DNA of 64,000 bases, taken from positions 62,001 through 126,000 of the forward strand of contig NZ_FOPC01000001.1 in NCBI RefSeq assembly GCF_900113375.1, written 5' to 3'. This document shows, piece by piece, positions 9,793 to 19,749 of this stretch. The DNA is from Algoriphagus hitonicola (lineage in GTDB: Bacteria; Bacteroidota; Bacteroidia; Cytophagales; Cyclobacteriaceae). The notes under the pieces were generated by a model. The model had not been told where the DNA came from, made no database searches, and saw only the letters and a program-made list of their open reading frames with translations. The position numbers and the translations under genes are program-made. Each line of letters opens with the position of its first letter. The stretch's first letter is position 1.

Positions 9793-10452
9793 TTATTTGC
9801 CGGCGGCTTTGGCATGATCTGCCAGAAACTGTGCCAAACCTGAGTCTGTCAAGGGATGCTTAAGCAATCCGGTGATTACTTTTAGCGGACAGGTAACGAC
9901 ATCTGCACCGATTTCGGCGCATTTGATCAAGTGCATTGAGTGGCGAACGGAAGCGGCCAATACCTCAGTGGCATAGCCGTATGTTTGGTAGATGTGGACT
10001 ATCTGCTCGATCAGCTCCAATCCGTCAAATGAGATATCATCCAATCTGCCGATAAATGGGGAAACATAACTTGCTCCCGCTTTGGCTGCCAATAAGGCCT
10101 GACCTGAGGAAAATACCAAGGTACAGTTGGTCCGGATGCCTTCACCGTGGAAATATTTGAGCGCTTTGACGCCATCTTTGATCATCGGGATTTTGACCAC
10201 GATTTTATCGTCGATTTTGGCCAGTTCCTTTCCTTCCCTGATCATTCCTTCAAAATCGGTGGAGATTACTTCCGCACTGACTTTGTCGTCGACGATATCG
10301 CAGATTGCTTTGTAATGTGCTCGGACATTTTCGTCACCGGTGATTCCTTCCTTTGCCATTAGCGAAGGGTTGGTAGTTACACCATCAAGAACGCCTAAAT
10401 CGTATGCTTCACGGATTTCGTCAAGATTGGCGGTGTCAATAAAGAATTTCAT
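9793..10452 (-). CDS. fsa: Fructose-6-phosphate aldolase / transaldolase (FSA-TalC type)
   Basis: This 219-residue class I aldolase is of the short transaldolase type, which interconverts sugar phosphates by a Schiff-base mechanism. Diagnostic blocks are [16 protein letters not shown] at the N-terminus, [23 protein letters not shown] carrying the catalytic Lys, INCTLVFS-like ([20 protein letters not shown]), and [11 protein letters not shown]. The length matches bacterial FSA/TalC. Sequence cannot settle whether it acts as transaldolase or as fructose-6-phosphate aldolase. A TAnnTTTG box precedes it. Confidence 0.93.
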   Translation of the reverse strand: MKFFIDTANLDEIREAYDLGVLDGVTTNPSLMAKEGITGDENVRAHYKAICDIVDDKVSAEVISTDFEGMIREGKELAKIDDKIVVKIPMIKDGVKALKYFHGEGIRTNCTLVFSSGQALLAAKAGASYVSPFIGRLDDISFDGLELIEQIVHIYQTYGYATEVLAASVRHSMHLIKCAEIGADVVTCPLKVITGLLKHPLTDSGLAQFLADHAKAAGK

Positions 10453-10522
10453 TTTAAGAAGGTTTTAAATAGATGAGAAAGATAAATGGCTTGACAGGTG
10501 GTCAATCCGATACTAAACGTAA

Positions 10523-10530
10523 CAAAGTTA
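10523..10530 (-). promoter_or_regulatory. Possible -7 element of the aldolase gene
   Basis: The minus strand reads TAACTTTG, an exact TAnnTTTG match, about 70 bases before the start codon. The nearest TTTG lies 25 bases upstream instead of 19, so support is partial. Confidence 0.4.
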
Positions 10531-10585
10531 AAAGATTAATCCCGTTTGGAAAGCTCAAAAATTAAAGCTTGATATTTTTCAGGGC

Positions 10586-10675
10586 AAAAAAGAAGCGGCA
10601 TCGCACCGCTACAACCGCTTACCCTTGCTTCCTTCCGGACCTGGGGGATTCAGCAGGAGCTGGTCGTGCCGCTAG
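10586..10675 (-). ncRNA. ffs: Signal recognition particle RNA (small, 4.5S-type)
   Basis: The minus strand carries the SRP RNA core AGGTCCGGAAGGAAGCA, with its symmetric and asymmetric internal-loop bases, at about 10624-10643. The ends pair as AGCGGCA (10673-10667) with TGCCGCT (10600-10594), closing a single long hairpin of about 85 bases. This is the short bacterial form without Alu domain. A T6 tract follows the 3' stem. The RNA binds Ffh and targets nascent membrane and secreted proteins. The exact 5' end is estimated from the promoter. Confidence 0.93.
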
Positions 10676-10679
10676 GTCA

Positions 10680-10710
10680 CAAAGGTACGCTAAAATCCAC
10701 TTAAATCAAT
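10680..10710 (-). promoter_or_regulatory. Bacteroidota promoter of the SRP RNA gene
   Basis: On the minus strand an ATTG -33 element (10710-10707) is followed after exactly 19 bases by TACCTTTG (10687-10680), matching TTTG-N19-TAnnTTTG. Initiation about 5-7 bases later would coincide with the paired 5' end of the RNA. Confidence 0.7.
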
Positions 10711-10996
10711 ATTCGGGATTATTTCTTTCGGGTAGAATCCCTTTTGGATTGATTATCAATAGATTTAAAAACGCGGTATTTAAAAGTTTTTGATTCTTTT
10801 GACTTTTATCTCCAGTTTAGTTTAGGCTTTGATTCAGATTTTACCCTGACGTTTGCTTTTGTAAGTTTTGAAATTTGATCTAATCTTTAAAAGATATTGC
10901 AAAGTTTCGTTTCAAATTGGTTCAAAGGAATTATTTTTACTTAGATAAATTTTGTATTGCTTTTCACTTGACCTTCTTTCAAACTTAAAATTTACC

Positions 10997-11545
10997 ATGA
11001 CTATATCAGCAGACGAACTGGCTCCCGGAAGTAAAATCGCCCATCCGAAATTTGGTTCGGGAATGATCCTTTCTGTCGATGAAAAATTTTACAAAATTTA
11101 CTTTTACCAATCTGAGGAAATCAAACTACTCGCTAGAGATTTTGATGGCTTTACCGTAGAGGAGGCCAAAAAACCGGATTTTCCCATGCTGACGATGCGC
11201 GATGTGGAGAGGGCAATACGGGAGGCTCTGATTGCTACATCGGAACGAGCACCGATTGTGCCTTTGGGAGGAAAGTGGATCGGGGGATCAATCAATATTT
11301 TGCCGGGTGATCCAAGCCTTCAAAGCAAGGAAATCCCGATGGATTCTTTTTTTCATAAAATTGTCATGGTGAGAGAGAAGCTTCGGGTTTTGGAGCAAAA
11401 TATCAACAACCACCCCAAACTAGATGACGAAGACCGGGTGCACCTTCAGCAATACATTACCCGATGCTATGGTTCATTGACCACCTTTAATGTGCTGTTT
11501 GCATACAAAGAAGATCAGTTTAAAGGGAGTAGTGGAAAAGAGTAA
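10997..11545 (+). CDS. Conserved hypothetical protein with N-terminal Tudor/DUF3553-like segment
   Basis: This protein of about 182 residues is soluble and of unknown function. Residues about 8-40 (PGSKIAHPKFGSGMILSVDE, then YKIYFY) resemble the small beta-barrel modules (DUF3553/CarD-Tudor-like) that end UvrD-type helicases and bind RNA polymerase or nucleic acid. The rest is helical and charged. The ATG at 10997 is preferred over the one 15 codons upstream, whose extra residues look like untranslated leader. It is monocistronic on the plus strand. The nucleic-acid link is an inference from the motif only. Confidence 0.75.
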   Translation: MTISADELAPGSKIAHPKFGSGMILSVDEKFYKIYFYQSEEIKLLARDFDGFTVEEAKKPDFPMLTMRDVERAIREALIATSERAPIVPLGGKWIGGSINILPGDPSLQSKEIPMDSFFHKIVMVREKLRVLEQNINNHPKLDDEDRVHLQQYITRCYGSLTTFNVLFAYKEDQFKGSSGKE

Positions 11546-11651
11546 GTATCTGGAAAGAAACTTATGGTTTAACTATTTGATTTTTAATGATTTTTTCGAT
11601 TGATAGCATGAAAAAAAATCTCAATTTTGTCTTTGTTATCCTTTAGTAAAT

Positions 11652-12086
11652 ATGGCGGAATCGGAATTTTTAAACAAAATAATCTTGGTGGACGATGACC
11701 CGGCTTTTCATCTGATAGCTAAGAAAAATCTTAAAAAAATTGAGGTAAACGTACCTTTCCAATCGTTCTATACGGGAAGAGAATTGCTTCAAAATATCAT
11801 GGATCAAAAAGATGAGGCAAGACCGGATTTCTCCAATTTGGTATTGTTGGATCTCAATATGCCGGATATGAATGGCTGGGAATTTTTGGAGGCTTTTTCA
11901 CAATTGGATCATTCCATCCAATTGGGATATTACATTGTAATTCTGACGAGCTCTATCTCACTGGAAGAGCGAAACCGGGGTTTATCCTATCCCATGGTCA
12001 AAGGGTACTATCACAAGCCGATGAATAAAAATGGCATTCGGGGCATATTGGATGATTATTTGGCCAAAGTCAATCCCGAAATTTAG
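11652..12086 (+). CDS. Response regulator, receiver domain only
   Basis: This 144-residue CheY-like protein has acidic residues in LVDDDPAF, the phospho-acceptor Asp in LVLLDLNMPDMNG (about residue 67), the Thr/Ser position in VILTSSIS, and the Lys in YYHKPMNK. There is no output domain, so it must act by protein contact or in a phosphorelay. It is convergent with the response regulator at 12083-12508, and the two coding ends overlap by 4 bases. Functional pairing with the large kinase next door is inferred from position. Confidence 0.9.
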   Translation: MAESEFLNKIILVDDDPAFHLIAKKNLKKIEVNVPFQSFYTGRELLQNIMDQKDEARPDFSNLVLLDLNMPDMNGWEFLEAFSQLDHSIQLGYYIVILTSSISLEERNRGLSYPMVKGYYHKPMNKNGIRGILDDYLAKVNPEI

Positions 12087-12508
12087 GCTGAAGCACTCGG
12101 TAATTTTACCATTTCTGACCAAAAACCCTCTATGGCACTGACTGCATCGTCAAACGACTCCATATCGACGGGTTTGGTGATGTAAAGATTGGCAAAAGAC
12201 TGGTAGCTTTTTTTGATGTCATCAGGAGAAGAAGAAGTCGTGAGGACGATAATCGGAATATGCCTGGTCTTGTTGTTGTTTTTCAGCGTTTTCAAAACTT
12301 CATGTCCATTTTTGAGGGGCAGGTTGATATCCAATAAAATCAAATCGGGACTGACTTCTTCCTTAAAGGCACCTTTTTTGGTCACAAAATCAATCCCTTC
12401 TTGACCGTTAGTTGCCACTGATATTTTTTTGATAAAGGGACGATCTGAAAGTACCTCCCGGATCAATAAAATATCACCCTCATTATCCTCAATCAGTAAA
12501 ATGTGCAT
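12083..12508 (-). CDS. Response regulator, receiver domain only, coupled to the giant kinase
   Basis: This 141-residue single-domain receiver resembles Rcp1/phytochrome-associated regulators: ILLIEDNEGDILLI at the N-terminus, phospho-acceptor Asp in DLILLDINLPLKNG, Thr in IVLTTSSS, and Lys in LYITKPVD. Its start lies inside the 3' end of the giant histidine kinase gene (20-base overlap), so it is translationally coupled and is the probable phosphorylation partner. It lacks any DNA-binding output. Confidence 0.92.
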   Translation of the reverse strand: MHILLIEDNEGDILLIREVLSDRPFIKKISVATNGQEGIDFVTKKGAFKEEVSPDLILLDINLPLKNGHEVLKTLKNNNKTRHIPIIVLTTSSSPDDIKKSYQSFANLYITKPVDMESFDDAVSAIEGFWSEMVKLPSASA

Positions 12509-15500
12509 TTTCTTCGTATGGTTTTTTAGGTAAGGTAAAAGTAAAAGTACTTCCTACATCTAGTGTTGATTCGACCCAGATCTTTCCGCCCAAGCCTTCT
12601 ATTATTTTTTTAACTATTGCCAGCCCCATTCCAGTCCCATTGTATTCTTCTTTTCGGTGTAAGCGTTGAAAAATAACAAAAATTTTATCAAAGTAATCGG
12701 ATTTGATACCGATACCATTGTCAGAAACTGAAATGGTCCAATAAGTGGCAAGTTCTTTACAGGTGACTTCTACGATCGGAGGGACATCGGGTTTACTATA
12801 TTTGATAGCATTGCCGATAAGGTTGTGAAGGACCTGTAGAAGTGGTGAAGGGTAGCTCTTCACTTTCGGGTGTCCATCAAAGATGAGTTGCCCGTTTTTT
12901 TCTTCCAACACCCGCTTTTGGAGTAGCCCAACTTCTTTGACAAGCTCCTGGAGATCGATGGGTTTGATTTCCTCCTCTTGTTTGCCAACGCGTGAAAATT
13001 CCAAAAGATCCAAAATAATCTGACGCATTCTTACTGCCCCGCCTTTGGCAAAATCGATGTAGCGAAGCGCTTTTTCATCCAGTTGGTCTTGATAGCGTCG
13101 CTCCAGTTGGGTTAGAAAGCTGGAAACCATCCGAAGCGGTTCCTGCAAATCATGGGAGGCGATGTAGGCAAATTGTTCGAGTTCGGAATTTGAAATCGCC
13201 AGTTCCTTTGCCTGTTTTTCCAGATTTTCATTGAGTCGCTTGAGGGATTCCTCGTAGGATTTTCGCTCGGTGATATCCGTCATAGCCCCAATCGCCCTGA
13301 TGGGGACGCCATTCGTATTTCGAATAAATGAGGCTCTGTCTGTGACAAAAGAATAAGTGCCATCTGATTTCAAAAACCGGTATTCCTCGATCCAATGATT
13401 GGATTCCGATCCTTTCATCATTTCTTCAATTTTATCCACGATTCTAGGCCTGTCCTCTTGATGAATCAATCCGATGAGTTTTTCAAATCGGGGTTGGAAA
13501 ATATCCGGATCGTAGCCAAAAAGCGTCAGGAATCCTTTTCCCCAAAAGAGCTGATCATTTTGGATGTCATAATCCCAAATCGCGTCATTAGTTGCTTCGG
13601 CTACCAGTTCAAAGCGCTCATTGGAAGCTTCCAATTCTGCCTTGGCTAATTTTTCACTGGTGACATCTTTAAAATACACGGTAAGTCCCATCTCTGAGGG
13701 AAAAACCGAAACATCAAACCAGCGCTCAAGCTTGGCAAAATAGTCCTCAAAATGCTGAACGTTCCCGGTTCTCATGGCCTTTTGATAAAAGTCACGGGAA
13801 ACTGGATTTGCTTCATCATCGAAAACATCCCAAAGATTTTTCCCTAAAATTGATTCTCGGGAAATCTTCAACATCTGCTCAGCTTTATAATTCCAATAGG
13901 TCACGTTGAACTTGAGATCCAGTGCAAAAAATCCATCCCCAATACTCTCAAGAATAGTATTCCGCTCTTCCAAAAGCTCCTGCAAATCAATTTCAGCGAC
14001 TTTTCGATCATGAATATCCTGAAAACTTCCATAAGCCCTAAGCACCAATCCATTGACGACCTGAGCATTTCCGATGCAGCGAATCCATTTGGAATTCCCC
14101 CTTGGTGTGGTCAGCAGCAACTCGATGTCAAAACCCTCTCCAAAACGAATCAATCGCTCCATGGCCTCTCGGGCATGATTTTTATATTCCCCCTGATAGA
14201 ATGAATAAGCGAAATCAAGTTCGATTCCCTGCTTGTCGGATTCCAATATTTCCCGGGTGGTGTTGGACCATTGGAGCAATAAAGGTTCTGCGTCAGGAAT
14301 TACTTCCCAACTGCCGATTTTGGCCATTCTTGCGGATTGTTCCAGTAGGTTTTCCAGGTTTTTTTGGTCAGTAGTATCCATGACTAAGCTGTCCCAAATA
14401 ATCCTGCCGTCAGCCATGCGATGCGGAGTACCGACTCCTTTGAGGTAGCGGATTTTACCATCGTGAGAAAGGACCCTCCATTCACAGCTCCAGTTGCTGA
14501 GGTTGCGGGCAGAATCTTCGATGCTTTTTTGCAGGTTATCGAAATCTCCACCCATGGCCACCTGAGTCCAAACCAAACTGCTGTCCCGCTCGCAATCTTC
14601 AGGACTCAATCCCCAGATTTTGTGGGAACCGCGACTGACGTTTCGAAGCTTATTGCTCCCGTCAGGAAATAAAACGTATTGGAAAATGACTCCGGGAACG
14701 CTATCCGAAACGCTCTTGAAGCGCATCTCCACCATTTTCCGTTCGTGAATATCCTGAATCGAACCAAAAACCCGAATGCATTTCCCATCCACAAATTCCG
14801 CCTCACCAATCGATCTTATCCAGCGTTCTTTTCCTTTTGAGGTAATTATTGGGGCTTCAAATTCAAAGTTTTCTCCAGTTTCAATAGCCTTTTGAACCTT
14901 TTCACTGACCATTTCCCGATATTCTTTTCTATAAAATTCTATTGCATTATCGATAGTAAGTGGAGTGTTTTGATCAGTTTCGTGGATGTCGTGAGTCATC
15001 CATGACCACTTGATCTCATTTTTCAAAAGATTGACCTCCCATCCACCTACTTTGGAGAGTTTGGAGGCATTGTGGAGCAATTCCTCCAGTTTTTTGAGCT
15101 CAGTGATATCCCGACCAAAGGCAAATACATTAGAGTCGCTGCCAAAGATTCCCGAGGAGCTCCAAGAGATAAAGCGGTATTCTCCTGATTTGGTCCGATA
15201 CCGATTGACAAAGTTACGCGCTAAGCGATCCCCTGTTTTAGTTTCACTGTATTCCTTATTGGTATTGGTCAGGTCATCCGGATGGACAAATTCGACAAAG
15301 GGAGTATGGGTTAGCTCTTCTGCCGAGTAGCCCATGATTTGGCAGAAGGCAGGGTTGACTTTGGTGAAGTATCCGTTGGGTGAGGCGATAGCTAGGATAT
15401 CAGGGGCATTTTCAAAAAACTCCATGAGCTCTTCCTCTTGCTGTTTTCGCTCGATTTCTTTTCCCAAGACTTCTTGGATGATCTGAAGAATGGACTGGGT

Positions 15501-18500
15501 ATTGTGGTCTTTTTCAAGATCTGAGCTGGAAAGAATGACAAAGGACCCGATCATTTCTCTGTCAGATTCGATGGGAATCCCAATGCCGGATTTCAACCCA
15601 AGTTCTTCGGCGGATTTTGACCGAATGAAATCGGTGTTTTTTTCCAGATGATTCCAGACCTGAACCTTTCCTGATTTTAAGGCTGCTCCAGGAAGACCTT
15701 GGCCACGAGTCAATTCAGTGATGGCAAGGTCATTTTTATAAATAGATGAATATTTGTTGTCTTTAAGGCTTTTCCCAACCAATTTGAGCTGGGCTCGATT
15801 GGAGCTTTTCAGCCAGATTTCAGCAATTTCAAAATTTCCGAATTCCGCAATGAGCTGACAGATTATAGGATAGGTTTTTTTCAGGCTTTGATTCGATTTA
15901 AATGACTCCGAGATCTTGGCTTTCAGTTCTTTTTGCTCTTGTTCGATGTAAAGCTGAGTTTGATCTCTGAGTACCCCGATCATTCGGATGGCTTTTCCAG
16001 ATGCATCCCTGATCATAAATCCTTTTTCTTCCACAAAGGCATAGGTATTATCTCCTTTCAAAAGACGGAAGGTATTATCCCATCGGGACTGATGGGGATT
16101 TTTGATGAATTCCTCCCATTCTTTTTCTTTTTTTCCTCCATCCTCTGGGTGCATCAGCTTGCTCCAATGCTCCAGGGTGAAATCCTCTAAATCGATCTGA
16201 TGGCCAAAAACCCGGGTGAAACTTTCTCCCCAAGTAAAAATGTCTTTCTCCACATCCCAGTCAAAAATAGCCTCATTGGTAGATTTGTTGACATATTCGT
16301 ATCGCTCATTTGAGCTTCGGATTTTCTCCAAGTAATCAAACTTAGCCATCAAAATGGACACGAGTCGGTGAGTCCGTTCCAAAGTTTCCAGTTCCTTAGG
16401 AGATGCGGACTTAGGGTAGGGGAAATAGTAAGCAACTGTCCCGATGACCTGAGATCCTGCCGAAACCACCGGGAAGGACCAGCAAGCACCGATTTGATGG
16501 CGTTTGGCCAATTCTCTGAAATCTTGCCAATAAGGGCTTTTTTGGACATCCTCTACTATGACATTTTCCTTGAGAAAGGCTGATGTGCCACAAGAGCCTT
16601 GGTTCAACCCAATAGGCTTTCCTTCGATTTCAGCAATATATTCGATTGCTAGGGAGGGAGAACTCAGGTTGCGGAGTTTATCATCTTTGATCCGAATAAT
16701 GGATCCTTTGAGATCCGGGATCAAGCCTTCGAGTTGGAGTATCAATTGATCAAAAATTTCTTTTTCGGATGCATTCTCTTTAAAGCTGGCTTCCATGGCT
16801 TGCTTTTCGATGGCTTCCAAAGTTCTGAAGTAATGTTCCCGGCTGATGTCCCGCATCGCTCCCACGGCGCGAATGGCTTTTCCTGTTTTATCCCTTAGTA
16901 TGATGGCTTTATCATAGACATACGCGTAGTCTTGAGGTCCCCGCAAAAGTCGAAACTCCATTTCCCAGACTTCCTGGTTTTTGTTTTTAAGGGCAGCTCT
17001 AAAGCTGTTTAGGACCCTTTCTTTATCCTCTGGGTGAATGGAATTGTTGATCAAATCATTATTCTCTTCTTCCGATTTAACCTGAAAGTTGAAGCTTTTG
17101 CGAAAGCCATCTCCCAAGAAAAGGGAATGATCTTTTGGATCGTAGTCCCAGATGCTCTCGGAACCGGCTTGCATGACGAGCTGAAAACGTTCATTGCTTT
17201 TTTTGAGGAGATTTTGTGCATGAATCACCTCGGTGACGTCCACGGAATTGACTACGATACCTTCGATATCGGGATCATCCAGCAGATTGGTAGCTACGCT
17301 TTGGAGCCAACGCCAGCCATCATGCTGATGCTTTAGCCGAAAGGGTTTTTCCTTGATTTGCTTTTGGGTTCCTATATTTGAAAAATCCCGATTTACTTCT
17401 TCCAGATCTTCGGGATGGATAAACTCAGTACCGTTCTTCCCGATCAGTTTGGCAATAGGTAATCCCAGGAAGGACTCATAGTTAGGGCTAAGGTATTTGT
17501 ATATTCCGTCTTCGTCCAAAACGGCTACCAAATCAGCACCTTCCTGAGCAAGCGCTTTGAATCGTTTTTCACTTTTTTGAAGGTTTTCTTTAGCGAGATA
17601 TTCGGCCGTGATATCCTTAAAATTATCGACAATCCCATTGATGACCGGGTCATGAAGCATATTGGTGATCGTCGCAGAAACCCATCTCCAGGAGCCATTT
17701 TTGTGCTGTACGCGAGCAGTATGACCGGAAAGAGATTTCCCAGGCTTGGTTAAGGCTTCTTGAAGTTGTTTTTCTACTCCAGCAAAATCATCCGGGTGGA
17801 CAAGTTTGTCCAGACTGATTTTCATCGCCTCGGATTCAGAATAACCCAACACCCGATGAATAGATGGGGAAACGTAAGTTGGTTTTCCGTCTAAACCCAA
17901 AATGGCAACGGCTTCATCACTGTTTTCAACTAGCGTCCTGAACCGTTTTTCACGTTTAATTATCTCCTGATTTGCAATAACTTGCCCCGTAATATTTGTA
18001 TGCGTCCCAAACATCCGAACGGGTTTGCCTTCCGCATCCCAATCCATCACTTGCCCGCGGTCCAAAACCCAAATCCAGGAACCGTTTTTATGCTTCATCC
18101 GGACCTCACATTCATAAACTTGGTTTTTGCCTTTGAGGCAGCTTTCCAGCCAGAGATCGGACGTTTCCAAATCTTCTGGATGAATAAATCTCAATCGGGT
18201 TTCACGGGTGATTTCCCCCAATTCTTTTAGAGTGTAGCCGATCATTTCTGCCCAACTCTCACTGTAATTCAGTTCATTTTTGGCAATATCCCATTCCCAA
18301 GTACCGACCTTGGTGGCTAGAATAATATTATGTAGGCGAAGGTGCTCTTTTTCAAGTTCATTCCTGATTTTCTCCAATTGGGCTTTATGCTGATTGAGTT
18401 CCAGTAAATGAACAACCTGGGAAGCGAGTTTTTGTAATCCTTGGAGCTGTGTGTCGGAGAGTTTGCGGGGCTTTTGATCCATGACACAAATACTACCAAT

Positions 18501-18863
18501 CAGTTCACCTTTACTTCCTATGAGTGGAGCTCCTGCATGAAAAGCCACCCCGTCCGCAGTGTTGACAAGGGGATGATCCAGATAACTGGGATTTTTTTTA
18601 ATATCCTCCAAGACAGTGATGTCGCCCGGTTTATCCAAAAGCTCCCGACAGAGGGATTTTTTAATCGACATGGCAGGATGTTTTATGCCTTTACTGGCTT
18701 TAAAAACCTGTCTGCCATTGATAAAAAAGGAGATAAAGGCATAGGGGACTTGGCAGAGCTCACTAGCCAGTGATACGATATCATCAAATTCCCTTTCTGA
18801 AGAGGTATCTATGAGCTTTTCTAGTGTAGAATCAGGTTTGCCATTTTTTTCAGAATCCGTCAT
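12489..18863 (-). CDS. Giant cytosolic histidine kinase with 3 GAF and about 11 PAS domains
   Basis: This protein of about 2,124 residues has no signal peptide or membrane helix. The order read by eye is GAF, four PAS, GAF, PAS, GAF, six PAS, HisKA, HATPase. The phospho-accepting His is in IASHDLQEPLRMVSSF (about residue 1904). The ATPase N-box is NLIGNAIKYSKP, G1 is VSDNGIGIKSD, and G2 is GTGMGLAIVKK. Several PAS modules are near-repeats of each other, the SNERF...IWDYD type three times and the GGWEV/GSWEV type twice. The ATG at 18863 is chosen because the 15 residues before it are hydrophobic leader-like and nonconserved in character. It overlaps the downstream response regulator. Ligands are unknown. 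Confidence 0.93.
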   Translation of the reverse strand: MTDSEKNGKPDSTLEKLIDTSSEREFDDIVSLASELCQVPYAFISFFINGRQVFKASKGIKHPAMSIKKSLCRELLDKPGDITVLEDIKKNPSYLDHPLVNTADGVAFHAGAPLIGSKGELIGSICVMDQKPRKLSDTQLQGLQKLASQVVHLLELNQHKAQLEKIRNELEKEHLRLHNIILATKVGTWEWDIAKNELNYSESWAEMIGYTLKELGEITRETRLRFIHPEDLETSDLWLESCLKGKNQVYECEVRMKHKNGSWIWVLDRGQVMDWDAEGKPVRMFGTHTNITGQVIANQEIIKREKRFRTLVENSDEAVAILGLDGKPTYVSPSIHRVLGYSESEAMKISLDKLVHPDDFAGVEKQLQEALTKPGKSLSGHTARVQHKNGSWRWVSATITNMLHDPVINGIVDNFKDITAEYLAKENLQKSEKRFKALAQEGADLVAVLDEDGIYKYLSPNYESFLGLPIAKLIGKNGTEFIHPEDLEEVNRDFSNIGTQKQIKEKPFRLKHQHDGWRWLQSVATNLLDDPDIEGIVVNSVDVTEVIHAQNLLKKSNERFQLVMQAGSESIWDYDPKDHSLFLGDGFRKSFNFQVKSEEENNDLINNSIHPEDKERVLNSFRAALKNKNQEVWEMEFRLLRGPQDYAYVYDKAIILRDKTGKAIRAVGAMRDISREHYFRTLEAIEKQAMEASFKENASEKEIFDQLILQLEGLIPDLKGSIIRIKDDKLRNLSSPSLAIEYIAEIEGKPIGLNQGSCGTSAFLKENVIVEDVQKSPYWQDFRELAKRHQIGACWSFPVVSAGSQVIGTVAYYFPYPKSASPKELETLERTHRLVSILMAKFDYLEKIRSSNERYEYVNKSTNEAIFDWDVEKDIFTWGESFTRVFGHQIDLEDFTLEHWSKLMHPEDGGKKEKEWEEFIKNPHQSRWDNTFRLLKGDNTYAFVEEKGFMIRDASGKAIRMIGVLRDQTQLYIEQEQKELKAKISESFKSNQSLKKTYPIICQLIAEFGNFEIAEIWLKSSNRAQLKLVGKSLKDNKYSSIYKNDLAITELTRGQGLPGAALKSGKVQVWNHLEKNTDFIRSKSAEELGLKSGIGIPIESDREMIGSFVILSSSDLEKDHNTQSILQIIQEVLGKEIERKQQEEELMEFFENAPDILAIASPNGYFTKVNPAFCQIMGYSAEELTHTPFVEFVHPDDLTNTNKEYSETKTGDRLARNFVNRYRTKSGEYRFISWSSSGIFGSDSNVFAFGRDITELKKLEELLHNASKLSKVGGWEVNLLKNEIKWSWMTHDIHETDQNTPLTIDNAIEFYRKEYREMVSEKVQKAIETGENFEFEAPIITSKGKERWIRSIGEAEFVDGKCIRVFGSIQDIHERKMVEMRFKSVSDSVPGVIFQYVLFPDGSNKLRNVSRGSHKIWGLSPEDCERDSSLVWTQVAMGGDFDNLQKSIEDSARNLSNWSCEWRVLSHDGKIRYLKGVGTPHRMADGRIIWDSLVMDTTDQKNLENLLEQSARMAKIGSWEVIPDAEPLLLQWSNTTREILESDKQGIELDFAYSFYQGEYKNHAREAMERLIRFGEGFDIELLLTTPRGNSKWIRCIGNAQVVNGLVLRAYGSFQDIHDRKVAEIDLQELLEERNTILESIGDGFFALDLKFNVTYWNYKAEQMLKISRESILGKNLWDVFDDEANPVSRDFYQKAMRTGNVQHFEDYFAKLERWFDVSVFPSEMGLTVYFKDVTSEKLAKAELEASNERFELVAEATNDAIWDYDIQNDQLFWGKGFLTLFGYDPDIFQPRFEKLIGLIHQEDRPRIVDKIEEMMKGSESNHWIEEYRFLKSDGTYSFVTDRASFIRNTNGVPIRAIGAMTDITERKSYEESLKRLNENLEKQAKELAISNSELEQFAYIASHDLQEPLRMVSSFLTQLERRYQDQLDEKALRYIDFAKGGAVRMRQIILDLLEFSRVGKQEEEIKPIDLQELVKEVGLLQKRVLEEKNGQLIFDGHPKVKSYPSPLLQVLHNLIGNAIKYSKPDVPPIVEVTCKELATYWTISVSDNGIGIKSDYFDKIFVIFQRLHRKEEYNGTGMGLAIVKKIIEGLGGKIWVESTLDVGSTFTFTLPKKPYEENAHFTD

Positions 18864-19291
18864 GCTATTTCCGTGAATAAAAAAGTGTGTTTGGTATTTT
18901 ATCTTCAATGTAAGGATATTTTAGAAAAATTAAAGAGAGCTAATATCGAAAACATTTTGAAGTCTGATAAAATATCAGTGAAGTGCTTTTTCATGCGATT
19001 ATCGACTCAGCCTTGATCAGCCTTTTGAAGTCGTAAAATGGGAAAAAATGCTTTTTCCGTAATTGGAAAAAATTATATTACTCCATATCCGTTTTTAGTT
19101 CAAGGAATAAGATAGCTAAAAGTAACGACGAAAAAGGACTATCTTAAGAACCATGATTAATCCAAAGTCCCGGATGGATTTCTGAGTGGAAACTAAACTG
19201 AAATTAAATAAAAGAATCATATTGTGCATGTTGCAATTTTTAGAGATATTTGACTTATCGATTTTTATACGATTTCTCAATCCCCCTAAAA
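18864..19291. other. Intergenic region between the giant kinase and a small gene
   Basis: About 430 AT-rich bases lie between divergent genes. No convincing ORF, RNA or strong promoter consensus is seen; the short ORFs here lack coding character. It presumably contains both divergent promoters. Confidence 0.55.
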
Positions 19292-19576
19292 ATGATGAAT
19301 CCCGATTGGTCAAAAGTAATAAATAATGCCGTGGAGGTATTGCAAAAATCCGATAATGGTATTGTCTTACTGGATATGTATAACAATATAATGACTCCAG
19401 AAGAAGCCGCTTTTAATAAAATCACCGTTACGCCTTACAATGCACTTAAATTTATTCAGCAGCAGTTTGCTTCACTAGGTTTTGATATTTACAAAAAAGA
19501 AAACCGAATAAAAATGATTGCCTTGCTGGAGGAAATAGATAGGCAAATGAATGAAAAGCGGAAAGCAAAATTTTGA
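19292..19576 (+). CDS. Small hypothetical protein between two kinase genes
   Basis: This protein of about 94 residues (from MMNPDWSKVINNAVEVLQKS) is predicted soluble and helical, with a Lys-rich tail. I do not recognise a family. The ATG at 19292 is chosen because the 14 upstream codons read like leader sequence. It is on the same strand as the kinase-like gene 170 bases further on and divergent from the giant kinase. A link to that signalling system is possible by position only. Confidence 0.6.
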   Translation: MMNPDWSKVINNAVEVLQKSDNGIVLLDMYNNIMTPEEAAFNKITVTPYNALKFIQQQFASLGFDIYKKENRIKMIALLEEIDRQMNEKRKAKF

Positions 19577-19749
19577 TTTCGATTAATTTTTATTGGTAGG
19601 TATTGGTATCGTTTTGAAGGATCAATTTTATTAATCCGCAATACATTCAATTTACCAGTGAATTATTCTTAACTTTTACGCAAGGGTTGCGAGTAATAAG
19701 TGATTCTTGCATAAGAAATAATTCTAAGCACATTTACCCAGCTTTTCAG

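Noticed and set aside
10569..10793. 74-residue plus-strand ORF over the SRP RNA
   Set aside because: It is antisense to the SRP RNA and its promoter.
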